Below are positions 24,916-33,921 of a stretch of 42,737 bases of DNA, one piece after another. Both the position numbers and the translations under genes were made by a program. The notes under the pieces are model-generated. The model had not been told where the DNA came from, searched no databases, and saw nothing but the letters and a program-made list of their open reading frames with translations. Position 1 is the stretch's first letter, and the number at the start of each line of letters is the position of its first letter. Source of the DNA: an uncultured Chlorobiaceae bacterium (GTDB lineage Bacteria > Bacteroidota > Chlorobiia > Chlorobiales > Chlorobiaceae); NCBI GenBank assembly GCA_903871235.1, contig CAIQGA010000124.1, positions 1 through 42,737 on the forward strand. The letters run 5' to 3'.

Positions 24916-26667
24916 CTAATTGATCTGAACTATTGCACCTTTCACCGTCAAGGAGCCGCCAGACTTCACATCCGTACTGGCAGCCCCTTCAACCTTCATG
25001 GATACCTGTGCTTTGATTTCAGCATTCAGACCGCTGAGCTTGAGATCCTGCTGAGCTTTTATTTCAATTTTTCCCTGACTCTCAATAACAATTCCGTTGC
25101 TGTCCATCACCAGCTTGTTCTGGTGGTCATCGGTGATTTTGATGATATCAGCGGTTTCATCGAGAATGATCTTCTTCCCTGCCGGGGTCTCAATACTGAA
25201 CGCCGTTTTCTCATCATCAAAGATCATTTTCATCTTGCTGCGGGTCACAAAACCCTTTTGAGGATTGCTCTCCTGTGCTGTCAGGGGAGCAGGCAGCGCA
25301 CTGCTATTGAGCATACCAAGGACGATGGCATCACGGGGGTCATCATTGATAAATCCGACAATCACTTCATCGCCAGCTTCAGGCAGAAAAAAAGAGCCCC
25401 TCTCCTTTCCTGCATCAATGGTGGCAATGCGGGCCCAGATTCCATCATCAGAGTCGCTGATAATAGGCAACCTCACCTTGATCCGGTTTTCACCATCAGG
25501 ATCGCTGGCTATCTTTGTTACCACACCGACCTGCAGCCCGTGCAAGGCCGAAAGCAATCCGGCCGCCGGTTTGTCGTTAATGTCACTTTTTTCAGTAAAC
25601 CACAAAGGATCCATACCAAACTGAATATCGAGGCTCCAGTCGCCAGCAGCGATGAAATGCTGAACTCCACTGACAAATGCGTTTCCGTTGAAGCGCTCAC
25701 CGATCCCCTCAAGCTTGATGATTGTCCCTGGCTTTACGGTGTGCACCCCGCTGCATTTGACCCGCCCACGCACTCTGGCCAGTTGCCGTTTCAGCAGTAA
25801 CGCATCACTCCAGGCCTGCAACTCACTCTCTTCCACCTTTCCTCCATGTTCAAGAAGGTAATTATCAAGCCCGATGACCTTGGCAAGATCGGAAGATGAA
25901 AGGTTTCCATTCAGGTGCACATTCGGATCACTCCCTTCTGTTTTCAGAATTTTCTGGTCGCTGTAGCTCCATGACCTCGAGGTCACCCTCTTCAGTTGAT
26001 GCCGGGCATCAATCTCGGCATCGAATTCAAGCATGGTGGCGCCATACTGCAGTGATAATATGGAGGACTGGCCAAGGTTGGGCGCTTTTACAAAGAACTG
26101 CGCGTCATCGGCAATGCAAATTTTGCCGTTGGCCTCCGTTCTCGACAGTATGAAATCCCAATCGGTACAGTTGTACTGCACTATCTCCTTGTGAGTCACT
26201 GAAGTCGCATCAACCGTAGCGGTAAACCCATGGTAAAGCCCGATAATCTCCGAAATAATATCGCTGTCTTTCTTGCCTGAAAAATACCGGCTCTTTCTTC
26301 CCTCTGTCAGTTGCACACACTTGTCGCGACACTCCAGCACAAGCATGGAATTGGCATTTCCTCTTAGTTTAACGGCATGGGTGATGATGATCCCCTTGAA
26401 AATCGTAAAGAGATCGTTCTGGTAACCGCATTTGATCTCAATTTCCTTTCCCGGAATAAAGAGCGCACCATTGCTTGCACTGAAGGCTGCGGAAGATGCA
26501 TTTCCATCAAGAATAACCACCTTGGCCCAAGGGACGCGATTAACCTCCTTGCGGACGGTAATTGAGTCAACCTGAAAAGTCAGGGCGATCTCCTTGCCGT
26601 CAATCATGACAACCGGGGTCACTACAGTGGCCGGACGGGTAGTCGGTATAATTCTCTCCTCTGCCAT
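24916..26667 (-). CDS. VgrG/gp27-gp5-like spike protein (Afp8/Pvc8-like)
   Basis: The 583-aa protein carries the gp27-like N-terminal part (FQVDSITVRKEVNRVPWAKV), the CTDWDFILSRTEANGKIC block at about residues 165-185, an OB-fold segment (GVVTKIASDPDGENRIKVRL, WARIATIDAG, FFLPEAGDEVIVGFINDDPR) and a C-terminal beta-helix (KIEIKAQQDLKLSG). It forms the trimeric membrane-piercing spike below the tube. It has no extra C-terminal effector domain. It is immediately followed by its PAAR tip gene. Confidence 0.94.
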   Translation of the reverse strand: MAEERIIPTTRPATVVTPVVMIDGKEIALTFQVDSITVRKEVNRVPWAKVVILDGNASSAAFSASNGALFIPGKEIEIKCGYQNDLFTIFKGIIITHAVKLRGNANSMLVLECRDKCVQLTEGRKSRYFSGKKDSDIISEIIGLYHGFTATVDATSVTHKEIVQYNCTDWDFILSRTEANGKICIADDAQFFVKAPNLGQSSILSLQYGATMLEFDAEIDARHQLKRVTSRSWSYSDQKILKTEGSDPNVHLNGNLSSSDLAKVIGLDNYLLEHGGKVEESELQAWSDALLLKRQLARVRGRVKCSGVHTVKPGTIIKLEGIGERFNGNAFVSGVQHFIAAGDWSLDIQFGMDPLWFTEKSDINDKPAAGLLSALHGLQVGVVTKIASDPDGENRIKVRLPIISDSDDGIWARIATIDAGKERGSFFLPEAGDEVIVGFINDDPRDAIVLGMLNSSALPAPLTAQESNPQKGFVTRSKMKMIFDDEKTAFSIETPAGKKIILDETADIIKITDDHQNKLVMDSNGIVIESQGKIEIKAQQDLKLSGLNAEIKAQVSMKVEGAASTDVKSGGSLTVKGAIVQIN

Positions 26668-26668
26668 A

Positions 26669-27334
26669 TCACCGCTTTATTGGTGGAAAAAAAATCCGTG
26701 TTCCCGTTTTTAACTCCCTGAAACTGTTCAGCCCGTTGGCTTTGGCCACTTCGATATAATATTTAGAATCCCCATAGATACGGAACGACATAAGAGGTAA
26801 CGTGTCTCCTTCCATAACCGTACGGATATGGGTAAGGTCAGGGGAACTCGCATTTTCTATTGCTACCCTTTTGGTATCGTCCATGAAGCCGAGAAAGCTG
26901 ACTTTGGCCAAGGCACGAATCGGCAACCCGTCAGACCGGAACAGCTTATAGGTAATGTCGAGGGTTTCAAGACAGCAATCGAACTTGAGCGTTCCCCAAT
27001 AGAGACTCAGAAAACGGGGACGATGTATTGTGCCTTCGTACTTGAGCACCAGATTCTTGAATTTCTCCAGTTCAGCCTCAACTCCATTCTTCATGTTATT
27101 GATCACTCCTGTACTATCGAAAAGCAGCTCAAAGTCGAGCTTCTGGGCCTCTATTTTGTTGAATTTTGGTAAGATGCCTGAGGTTCCCGAAGCCTGCTTC
27201 CCTGAAAACTGCACCGAGATCTTGTTTGAATAGCTTTCAGGATTGACCAACACCTCCATAGGTTCACCAGCCTTTTGTTTCCGCTCGGCATCGAGATAGG
27301 AAAAGATCTTCAATTTTGAAACGTTGTTGGCCAT
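26669..27334 (-). CDS. LysM-containing tube/baseplate adaptor (Afp7/Pvc7-like)
   Basis: The 221-aa protein has an N-terminal region with LVNPESYSNKISVQFSGKQ and a C-terminal LysM-like domain (MEGDTLPLMSFRIYGDSKYY, then GTRIFFPPIKR). This arrangement is typical of the Afp7-class adaptor linking spike and tube to the baseplate, and of phage gp53-like proteins. ATG 27334 overlaps the stop of the small upstream gene (TGATG). An in-frame GTG one codon earlier is less likely. The VgrG-like gene starts 2 bp downstream. Confidence 0.88.
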   Translation of the reverse strand: MANNVSKLKIFSYLDAERKQKAGEPMEVLVNPESYSNKISVQFSGKQASGTSGILPKFNKIEAQKLDFELLFDSTGVINNMKNGVEAELEKFKNLVLKYEGTIHRPRFLSLYWGTLKFDCCLETLDITYKLFRSDGLPIRALAKVSFLGFMDDTKRVAIENASSPDLTHIRTVMEGDTLPLMSFRIYGDSKYYIEVAKANGLNSFRELKTGTRIFFPPIKR

Positions 27335-27504
27335 CACCTTTCATGTTGAAGTTTGATCAATTCCATCACCTGTTCGACACACTCGGCAATCAACTCTTCC
27401 TTGTCAGAAAGAGTTGACTGCATAACTCCGGGCAACGGGCTGCTCTCCTGCGTACCCTGGTTTACGCTTACGCGAATATTCAGCTCACGAATCTCTATCG
27501 GCAT
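27334..27504 (-). CDS. 56-aa DUF5908-like small eCIS protein
   Basis: This short gene encodes MPIEIRELNIRVSV, a linker, and a helical C-terminus (KEELIAECVEQVMELIK). The MPIEIREL start is the DUF5908 pattern found between tube and adaptor genes in eCIS operons (Afp6 position). Its function is not established to my knowledge. Its stop overlaps the adaptor ATG, and it starts 8 bp after the second tube gene. It is preceded by AGAGGAGCC, a good Shine-Dalgarno. Confidence 0.85.
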   Translation of the reverse strand: MPIEIRELNIRVSVNQGTQESSPLPGVMQSTLSDKEELIAECVEQVMELIKLQHER

Positions 27505-27512
27505 GGCTCCTC

Positions 27513-27965
27513 TTATGAAAGAGTGAAATAGTTATATTGAAGCTCAAAAGTCTCAATGGCCAAGGCACTCTGCTCAGCATTAAGGTCACTGTGGCTCCAC
27601 TTCCTCGGCCAAGCCTGCTTCACACTCCAGGTCATGAGCGGTTCATGCTTCTCGTTCCACAACTTGACAATCAGATCAACCGGCTGAATGATGAGCGACT
27701 GGAAAGCGTCGTTGCACCATTTTCTCAGCAACTCGGAATCCTTGACCAGACCCCGTTTCAGCACCAGCACAGGATATTTTGCCCGAACCGGTAACACATG
27801 TTCGTATCGATTCTCACCACCCTCTTTCCTCTGCTCTGTTTCCAGTTCCACACTCAAGCCAGAGACCGATTGAAAGCGGGTGTCGATGTCACTTTTTCCT
27901 ATACCAGTGAATACCACCTGAAAGTGAAACCCAACCGGCGGATAATAACTTTCCTGATTTGCCAT
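27513..27965 (-). CDS. tail tube protein (gp19-like), variant tube subunit
   Basis: The 150-aa protein is a phage T4 gp19-like tube subunit: GFHFQVVFTGIG, RFQSVSGLSVELETE, KRGLVKDSELLRKWCND and a WSVKQAWPRKW block. It forms the inner tube or, as the Afp5-like variant, the tube initiator next to the baseplate. The upstream gene encodes a paralogous tube subunit. The Shine-Dalgarno AAGAGGAG lies before the ATG. Confidence 0.93.
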   Translation of the reverse strand: MANQESYYPPVGFHFQVVFTGIGKSDIDTRFQSVSGLSVELETEQRKEGGENRYEHVLPVRAKYPVLVLKRGLVKDSELLRKWCNDAFQSLIIQPVDLIVKLWNEKHEPLMTWSVKQAWPRKWSHSDLNAEQSALAIETFELQYNYFTLS

Positions 27966-27973
27966 GACTCCTC

Positions 27974-28405
27974 TTATTCATTCTGTATCACCAGCCCTTC
28001 ATGGACCAGTTCAAGGATTTCGATAGCCACTTCGTTCGCATCACTTTTCATGTCAGGTGCCTGAATCTTTATCGGCCAAGCCTGTTTTACCTTATAGGAA
28101 ACGACCGGTTCATGATTCTCGTTCAGCAGACTGATAATCAGATCCCTCCGCTCAATGGTATTAAGTTTGACGGTATTCAGCCAGTTGAAATACTCGTTGT
28201 CGTTGGCAAAAATGCCTCGTTTGAGGGTAATATTCCCGAATTTGTGCAATCCGGGCATCTTGATCTTGTTGTACTCGGGGCTGCTGCCTTCCCGGTACTC
28301 AATCACCTCATTTTCTACGGTCAAACCCGTCACTTCTGAAAAACCAATACGGGTACCTCCCCACTGAACCTGAAAATGAAATTTTGGAATGGGATATTGT
28401 GCCAT
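27974..28405 (-). CDS. tail tube protein (gp19-like), probable main tube subunit
   Basis: The 143-aa protein is a tube subunit with PKFHFQVQWGGTRIGFSEVT, EYREGSSPEYNKIKMPG, NITLKRGIF and SYKVKQAWPIKI. Subunits of this kind stack as hexamers to form the lumen through which cargo passes. Its position just after the sheath genes corresponds to Afp1. It shares the SVKQAWP/YKVKQAWP block with the second tube protein. Confidence 0.94.
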   Translation of the reverse strand: MAQYPIPKFHFQVQWGGTRIGFSEVTGLTVENEVIEYREGSSPEYNKIKMPGLHKFGNITLKRGIFANDNEYFNWLNTVKLNTIERRDLIISLLNENHEPVVSYKVKQAWPIKIQAPDMKSDANEVAIEILELVHEGLVIQNE

Positions 28406-28468
28406 AGTGATCTGTTTTTTAGGTTATTCCTTTTTGTGCGTTAATTCGCTGTATGCTTTCTCGTGCCA

Positions 28469-30475
28469 TCATCCGTTGCCGGTCTGCATTTTATGGCTGA
28501 ACCTCAGGATGATAAACTCTGCGGGCCTGACAACGGCCATGCCAATTTCCACAATCATATTGCCTTCCAGGATATCCTGTGGAGTCATGGTCTCATTCAA
28601 ACCAACCCGGACGTAAAAAGCCTCATCGGGTTTTGCCCCCTGCAAAGCCCCGGCACGCCACTGGAGAATCAGAAAATTCTCGATCATGGCCCTGACCTTT
28701 ACCCATGTATTGGCATCGTTTGGCTCGAATACAAAAGGCTCGGAGGCTTTCCTGGTACTCTCCTCCACCATGATAAAAAACCTCCGTACCGGCACATATC
28801 GCCACTCATTGTCGTTCCCAGCCAGCGTCCGTGCTCCCCACACAAGGGTACCCTTACCGGTAAAGGCACGGATAGCATTCACCGACTTGCCGGTAGTATG
28901 CACATTGAGATCCTCCTGATCCTTGCTGTCAATCTTGACTGCCGGGCCGACAATAGAGTTGATGCTCACATTGGCCGGGGCTTTCCAGACACCCCTCGAG
29001 TGATCAACCGAGGCATAAATACCGGCAACCGTTCCGGATGGCGGAAGCGTGCGCATGTACTCCAGCGTTTTGTCATGCACGCCACGAAAGAAAACATGAC
29101 TGGCAAAAACAGCGGATTCCGCCTGCTTTTCAAAATGAAGGGCCGCATCCTGCAGACGCTGGTAAGCATTCAGAATTATGGAGGTACCGGGACTCAACGT
29201 GGTAATGATACCGAGACATCCCTCCTGGCTTGAGTCGAAATCAGGGGCCAAAGGATCGATATCATCAACGGCATTATTGGTAGTGACACTCAATATAGTA
29301 GTGGTACCAAGCCAACCATTTTCCAGGGATGAGTAGAGCGTCTTGAGCACGTCAAGATCTCGGGGAGGAGTGGTGTTGGTGTTTGCAATAGTTCCCTGGT
29401 TCTTCTCCACCGAAACAAGGAAAGCTATCGCATCGGTCACAACGTGATCTGCCTTGATTGCATTAATCTCCGTGCGATAAGCCGATCCCGCCAGCGACTG
29501 GCTCTCCGCATTGCTGAAGGAGAGTACAACCCTTGCCAGCAGATTGAGATAAGCCGTAATGTTACTCTCCAGCACATCCGCATTGTCCACGTCCTCATCA
29601 AATTTCTCTATGTTCGTCTTGTACTCCAAAAGCAGAGGCTTCAGATAAGCCGTACCGTTGATCGTAGCATCGGTGTCGGCCAGACTCTGCGCTAACGTGG
29701 CAATCAACCCTATCTCCTTATCATCTTTGGCATAATCATCATAATCATCAATCTTATTATCGCTTTTATCGTACAGATGCAGTTGCCTGAAGCTGAGATT
29801 GTAGCTGTAACTGGTAATGATCCAGGGATAATAAGCCGCGCCGTAACTCAGGTTGTTGATGCCAATCTTGTCCCTGAAGTTGGATATGGGTGTATTGGAA
29901 ACATCTTCAACCAGATACCCCTCAAGGATATCGAGGATGGCAAAGCGATCCTGGAGGTTGGCGCACTGGGTCAGCAGCTCCTTTTGCAGGTCACTGAACT
30001 TCGCAAGATCAGGGTCGTCACTGCTATCCTTAAGGCCAACCGCATCGGGAGAGAGAAGCAGGGTTGGCTCATCAACCTTTTTCAACTTCTCAAATCCCCC
30101 TTTGAGGGCATCAAACCCGATACTCTCCTTATACGATCCCACACTGACGATATAGCAAGCCCCGCCGCCATTGTCATAAAAATGCCGCAGGGCATCGAAA
30201 AGATAAAACCTTTTATCAGGCTTGACTGAATCCACGGCATTATCATTGTCAATCACGACCTTGTAGCTTTCGGGAACATATTCACCGCCAAACAAAAACT
30301 GAAACTCTACCAGCGACTTGATCCTTACCGAAACATTGGCAAGGCTCTTATCGTTGGGATCTGCTGCTTTTTCCGTATACCCGACAAACGCCGGTATTGC
30401 AGTTTCCACCTGGGCTACCGATGGCGGAAAAAGAGCAACCTCCTTGATATATACGCCCGGAGTCTTGTAAGCCAT
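28469..30475 (-). CDS. tail sheath protein, long form (668 aa)
   Basis: The 668-aa protein is a contractile sheath subunit. The N-terminus MAYKTPGVYIKEVALFPPSV is the strand that joins neighbouring subunits. The C-terminal domain has GVWKAPANVSINSIVGPAVK, AIRAFTGKGTLVWGARTLAG and PAEFIILRFSHKM. Compared with the 504-aa sheath it has about 150 extra residues in the middle (about 250-410), which probably form an outward-facing domain. The Afp/PVC machines also have several sheath paralogues. Confidence 0.94.
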   Translation of the reverse strand: MAYKTPGVYIKEVALFPPSVAQVETAIPAFVGYTEKAADPNDKSLANVSVRIKSLVEFQFLFGGEYVPESYKVVIDNDNAVDSVKPDKRFYLFDALRHFYDNGGGACYIVSVGSYKESIGFDALKGGFEKLKKVDEPTLLLSPDAVGLKDSSDDPDLAKFSDLQKELLTQCANLQDRFAILDILEGYLVEDVSNTPISNFRDKIGINNLSYGAAYYPWIITSYSYNLSFRQLHLYDKSDNKIDDYDDYAKDDKEIGLIATLAQSLADTDATINGTAYLKPLLLEYKTNIEKFDEDVDNADVLESNITAYLNLLARVVLSFSNAESQSLAGSAYRTEINAIKADHVVTDAIAFLVSVEKNQGTIANTNTTPPRDLDVLKTLYSSLENGWLGTTTILSVTTNNAVDDIDPLAPDFDSSQEGCLGIITTLSPGTSIILNAYQRLQDAALHFEKQAESAVFASHVFFRGVHDKTLEYMRTLPPSGTVAGIYASVDHSRGVWKAPANVSINSIVGPAVKIDSKDQEDLNVHTTGKSVNAIRAFTGKGTLVWGARTLAGNDNEWRYVPVRRFFIMVEESTRKASEPFVFEPNDANTWVKVRAMIENFLILQWRAGALQGAKPDEAFYVRVGLNETMTPQDILEGNMIVEIGMAVVRPAEFIILRFSHKMQTGNG

Positions 30476-30499
30476 ATTTTCACCTGTTAAAAGTTACGG

Positions 30500-32014
30500 T
30501 TAAGAGACAACCATTTTATGACTGAAGCGGAGGATGATGAATTCCGCCGGGCGGACAACCGCCATGCCAATCTCGATAATCATCCTGCCTTCCAGTATGT
30601 CGAGGGCTGTCATGGTCTCTCCGAGCCCTACATGAACAAAAAATGCCTCTTCAGGTTTGGCTCCCATAAGGGCACCCTGCCGCCACTGCAGAATCAGGAA
30701 GTTTTCAATCATAGCGCGAACCTTGACCCATGTGTTGGCATCATTCGGCTCGAACACAAATGGCTCGGTCGCTTTCTTGACGCTCTCCTCCACCATATTG
30801 TAAAAACGCCTGACGCTGATATAACGCCATTCATTGTCATTTCCTGCCAGTGTCCTTGCTCCCCAGACCAGTACCCCCTTACCGGTAAAGGTACGGATTG
30901 CATTGACGGATTTGCCCGTCGCTGTTACGTTCATATCTCTCTGGTCTTCGTCATCAATTTTAAAGGCTGGCTCCTTCACATAATTGAGCGACACATTGGC
31001 AGGAGCTTTCCACACTCCCCGTGTGCTGTCGACCATCGCATAAACACCGGCAATGGCCGGGGATGGTGGTGAAATAACCTGGAACTTGCTGATCTCCTTT
31101 TTGATCATGGCATAAATCGAGCTCTGGGCATGATAGAGCGATTTCTTGGCATCATCATCGGTGGGTGTCGTCTTGCCTTCCGCAGGATTTTTTCTCAGGA
31201 CTGTGTCTGCTGGAATATCGGTACCCAATGGAAGAATCTTGATGGCGGATTCATCAATGAAATAGTCAAGGGAGGTCCTCAGCCAGGGATAATAGGCTGC
31301 ACCATAGCTCAACGAATTTATCCCTATCCTGTTCCTGAAACCCGTTAAATCCTTTCCCAAGTCCAAAAAAGCTACATCTGTTGCCTTTTGTTCTACAACT
31401 GCTGTCGGATCCAAGTGTAATAAATCAATAATCACGACCCTGTCCATGAGATCGGCGCATTGCGAAAGAGCACTGGTACATAATCCATAATACTTGGCTG
31501 GCTCAGAAATCGAGACCGCATCGGTAAAGAGGATCATGGTGGGTTCATCCTCCTTCTTCAAGGCCTTTAATGCATTCGTCATCGCCGTAGTCATTTCATC
31601 GTCAGAAAAAGCGGAGTTCTTATCATCCTTGTATGCTCCGCAGGAGACTATGTAGCAAGGCCCTCCCCCGTTCCCGAAGTAGAGCTGCAGACTGTAATAC
31701 ATCCGGTAATTCAGGGAGAGAAATGGATCGGCAAGCGCACTGTTCAGCTTGAACTCTCCATTCTCCTTTTTGATCTTTATCCCGTCGTCACTGCCCGTAT
31801 GAATCATTGCAGGGCTTGCCGCCCCAAAGATTTCCACAAAATCGGCAAGTGATTTGATCCGTTTAGGTTTTGCTGCTAGTGTAATTCCCTTATAGTTACT
31901 ATTCTTTGTGTACCCGATAAATGCAGGAATAGCAGTTTCCACCTGGGCCACTGATGGCGGCAGTTTGGAAATTTCTTCCACGTATACTCCCGGTGTTTTG
32001 TAAGTCATGGCCAT
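30500..32014 (-). CDS. tail sheath protein, short form (504 aa)
   Basis: The 504-aa protein is a second sheath subunit. It starts MAMTYKTPGVYVEEISKLPP and shares a nearly identical C-terminal domain with the long form (NEWRYISVRRFYNMVEESVK, FVFEPNDANTWVKVRAMIEN). It probably forms the bulk of the contractile sheath, corresponding to Afp2. It precedes the longer sheath gene by 24 bp. Confidence 0.94.
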   Translation of the reverse strand: MAMTYKTPGVYVEEISKLPPSVAQVETAIPAFIGYTKNSNYKGITLAAKPKRIKSLADFVEIFGAASPAMIHTGSDDGIKIKKENGEFKLNSALADPFLSLNYRMYYSLQLYFGNGGGPCYIVSCGAYKDDKNSAFSDDEMTTAMTNALKALKKEDEPTMILFTDAVSISEPAKYYGLCTSALSQCADLMDRVVIIDLLHLDPTAVVEQKATDVAFLDLGKDLTGFRNRIGINSLSYGAAYYPWLRTSLDYFIDESAIKILPLGTDIPADTVLRKNPAEGKTTPTDDDAKKSLYHAQSSIYAMIKKEISKFQVISPPSPAIAGVYAMVDSTRGVWKAPANVSLNYVKEPAFKIDDEDQRDMNVTATGKSVNAIRTFTGKGVLVWGARTLAGNDNEWRYISVRRFYNMVEESVKKATEPFVFEPNDANTWVKVRAMIENFLILQWRQGALMGAKPEEAFFVHVGLGETMTALDILEGRMIIEIGMAVVRPAEFIILRFSHKMVVS

Positions 32015-32033
32015 AGGATTCGTTTCGTTGGAG

Positions 32034-33293
32034 TTAATGGATGTGAATTTCAGAGTAAAATTTCTTTTCGGCAGGAACAGTCAGCCCCTCCGCCTTGATC
32101 ATACTCACCTCGGGGTTGGGGAGGTCTGTCTCGTAATCTCCCTCCTTGTTTTTTACCGTGATATTTTCAATAAAACCAAAGCGAGTAAGCGGGAACGCTT
32201 CTTCAGTAACCGATAAAGCATTGAATTTCTTTCCGACATAACGCCAATGTGTCGCCCTGTTGCGGAAACGCAACTCATAAGCCGGGCTAAGAATACAGTT
32301 ATCATGGAGCATGTCATATTCCGTGGTATCACTCTTGACAGCCAGTCTCAATATTCCAAATGGCGCCACTTGCTGCTGAAGAAGATAAAAGTCAATATCA
32401 TCCTGGCAGGCAGGATCATTCGACTCAACATGCATCGAATAGAATCCTTCCGGAAGTCCACAGAAGTCAACCTGAATGGTCTGGAACTCCCCTGGCAAGA
32501 GAAGAACTTCGGGAATAAACGTGATTTTTGGGGTAACCGTGGTTCCAAAGGCACTCATTACCACAATTGTTGGCTTGATCCCGGCTTTTTTAACCCTGTA
32601 TGCCATCGTCTGACGAACCAGGAGATGCCTGTCATTCAGATTTGCATAAGAGATCGGAAAACTATCACTTTTCTTTTTACTTTTCTCTTCACTCAGCCAA
32701 TCATCGGAATGAGCTGCCGGATCGTAGTTTTCAGCAGGATCACTTTTGCTTTTATTAATGGCAGTAAAAAGCGTTGCAGGAGTATTGAGGTCGTCGATCA
32801 CCATATCACCTGGCAGATATTCATAACTGTTAACGTGTTTATCGGGAAGCGAGCATAATGAAGGGAACTTCCTGGCATGCAATCCTTTCATATTTTGGAA
32901 TAGATACGCTTTCCCGCTGTTTTCTGTTAACGGCAGTGCGGTGTAATTCAAAAACAACGGATCGTTCAAATTGATAAGAAAAGTAAAAGCCAGATCATCA
33001 TCAAGATCATGAAAAGGCCTGAATTTCTGGAAGTCCAGCTCATTGGCCTCAGCTTTCATCCCTACGATGATACCGGTGGAGGTCTGTTTAAAGATGCAAT
33101 GGTGCCGGTCAAGGTTCTTCCTGCATTCAGGAGTCGGCGTGATGTCGAGAAATTCGCGAACATCATACTTCAGCATCATGTCCGCCTTGGCATCATCGGT
33201 CATACGCTCATAATTCTCCATCCCTTTGTTGAGGAAATAGTGATGAAAGATCTTCACTTCAAACAAGATGTTATATGTGATCGTCATGCCCAT
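32034..33293 (-). CDS. unrecognised 419-aa protein between cap and sheath genes
   Basis: I cannot name a family for this 419-aa protein. It starts MGMTITYNILFEVKIFHHYF, which differs from sheath or tube proteins. Residues about 235-310 (VVMSAFGTTVTPKITFIPEV, then GFYSMHVESNDPACQDDIDF) look like a beta-sandwich, and the rest mixes helices and strands. No signal peptide or membrane segment is visible. Its place between the DUF4255 gene (34 bp gap) and the sheath (19 bp gap) suggests a structural part of the distal end or cap, which is inference. No good Shine-Dalgarno marks the ATG, and an ATG two codons in is possible. Confidence 0.65.
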   Translation of the reverse strand: MGMTITYNILFEVKIFHHYFLNKGMENYERMTDDAKADMMLKYDVREFLDITPTPECRKNLDRHHCIFKQTSTGIIVGMKAEANELDFQKFRPFHDLDDDLAFTFLINLNDPLFLNYTALPLTENSGKAYLFQNMKGLHARKFPSLCSLPDKHVNSYEYLPGDMVIDDLNTPATLFTAINKSKSDPAENYDPAAHSDDWLSEEKSKKKSDSFPISYANLNDRHLLVRQTMAYRVKKAGIKPTIVVMSAFGTTVTPKITFIPEVLLLPGEFQTIQVDFCGLPEGFYSMHVESNDPACQDDIDFYLLQQQVAPFGILRLAVKSDTTEYDMLHDNCILSPAYELRFRNRATHWRYVGKKFNALSVTEEAFPLTRFGFIENITVKNKEGDYETDLPNPEVSMIKAEGLTVPAEKKFYSEIHIH

Positions 33294-33327
33294 ATACGTG
33301 GCTATGCCCTCTTGTAATTTCGCAGCC

Positions 33328-33921
33328 CTAAGAATTAACCTGATCGTCGATACGTATCTGCTTGATGACCCCTCGGGTCTCTCTGGTGCTCTCCCTGCTT
33401 ATCGACAGCAACCTTACCTTGTAACAGACAAAGGGTTGCTGTTTACCCCCCAGCGTACTCCATAAATAATTGACTTGTTCGAAGGTGAGGGAATACAGAT
33501 CCAGAATGATGTGGAAATCATCAGGCAAGCCATCCACCGTCGTCACTGAATTTTGCCTGGTAAAAGAATATTTCCCCTGAAAAAAACTGATGGTGTGCGA
33601 CAGGTAAATAAGGGCCTGCTCGTAATTATCAATGCAAACGGTAAAAAGGAGATAGAGGTTGATATTGACCGGTGGATTATCGTAATGTGCCTCATTACTG
33701 TTGACAACGAATGTTCCAGGAAAGTTTTTCATGGTAGCCTCTTCCGAGAGATTGACCAAAGTAAGGAGAACATCATTGGTACTTCTCACGTCACTCTCAC
33801 TCTGGCGGGAAACATTCTGCAGTATAACGGTCGGCACTGCAGCAATGCCACCAGGTTTTTCCAAACCCTTGAAATAGGAGCCAAGTTGGCCCGCAAGAAA
33901 CTTTAATGCATGATAAATCAT
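33328..33921 (-). CDS. DUF4255 tail terminator/cap protein (Afp16/Pvc16-like)
   Basis: The 197-aa protein matches the DUF4255 family, whose member Afp16 caps the tube and sheath and ends polymerisation. Visible pattern: NDVLLTLVNLSEEATMKN in the N-terminal half, NINLYLLFTVCIDNYEQALI, YLSHTISFFQGKYSF, and LTFEQVNYLWSTLGGKQQPF. It is the first gene of the eCIS operon in transcription order. The 348-bp gap upstream of it should contain the operon promoter. Confidence 0.9.
   Translation of the reverse strand: MIYHALKFLAGQLGSYFKGLEKPGGIAAVPTVILQNVSRQSESDVRSTNDVLLTLVNLSEEATMKNFPGTFVVNSNEAHYDNPPVNINLYLLFTVCIDNYEQALIYLSHTISFFQGKYSFTRQNSVTTVDGLPDDFHIILDLYSLTFEQVNYLWSTLGGKQQPFVCYKVRLLSISRESTRETRGVIKQIRIDDQVNS

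Noticed and set aside
28463-29233. 256-aa plus-strand frame opposite the sheath gene
   Set aside because: It mirrors the conserved sheath C-terminus, and the same kind of shadow occurs opposite the second sheath gene at 30518-31072.
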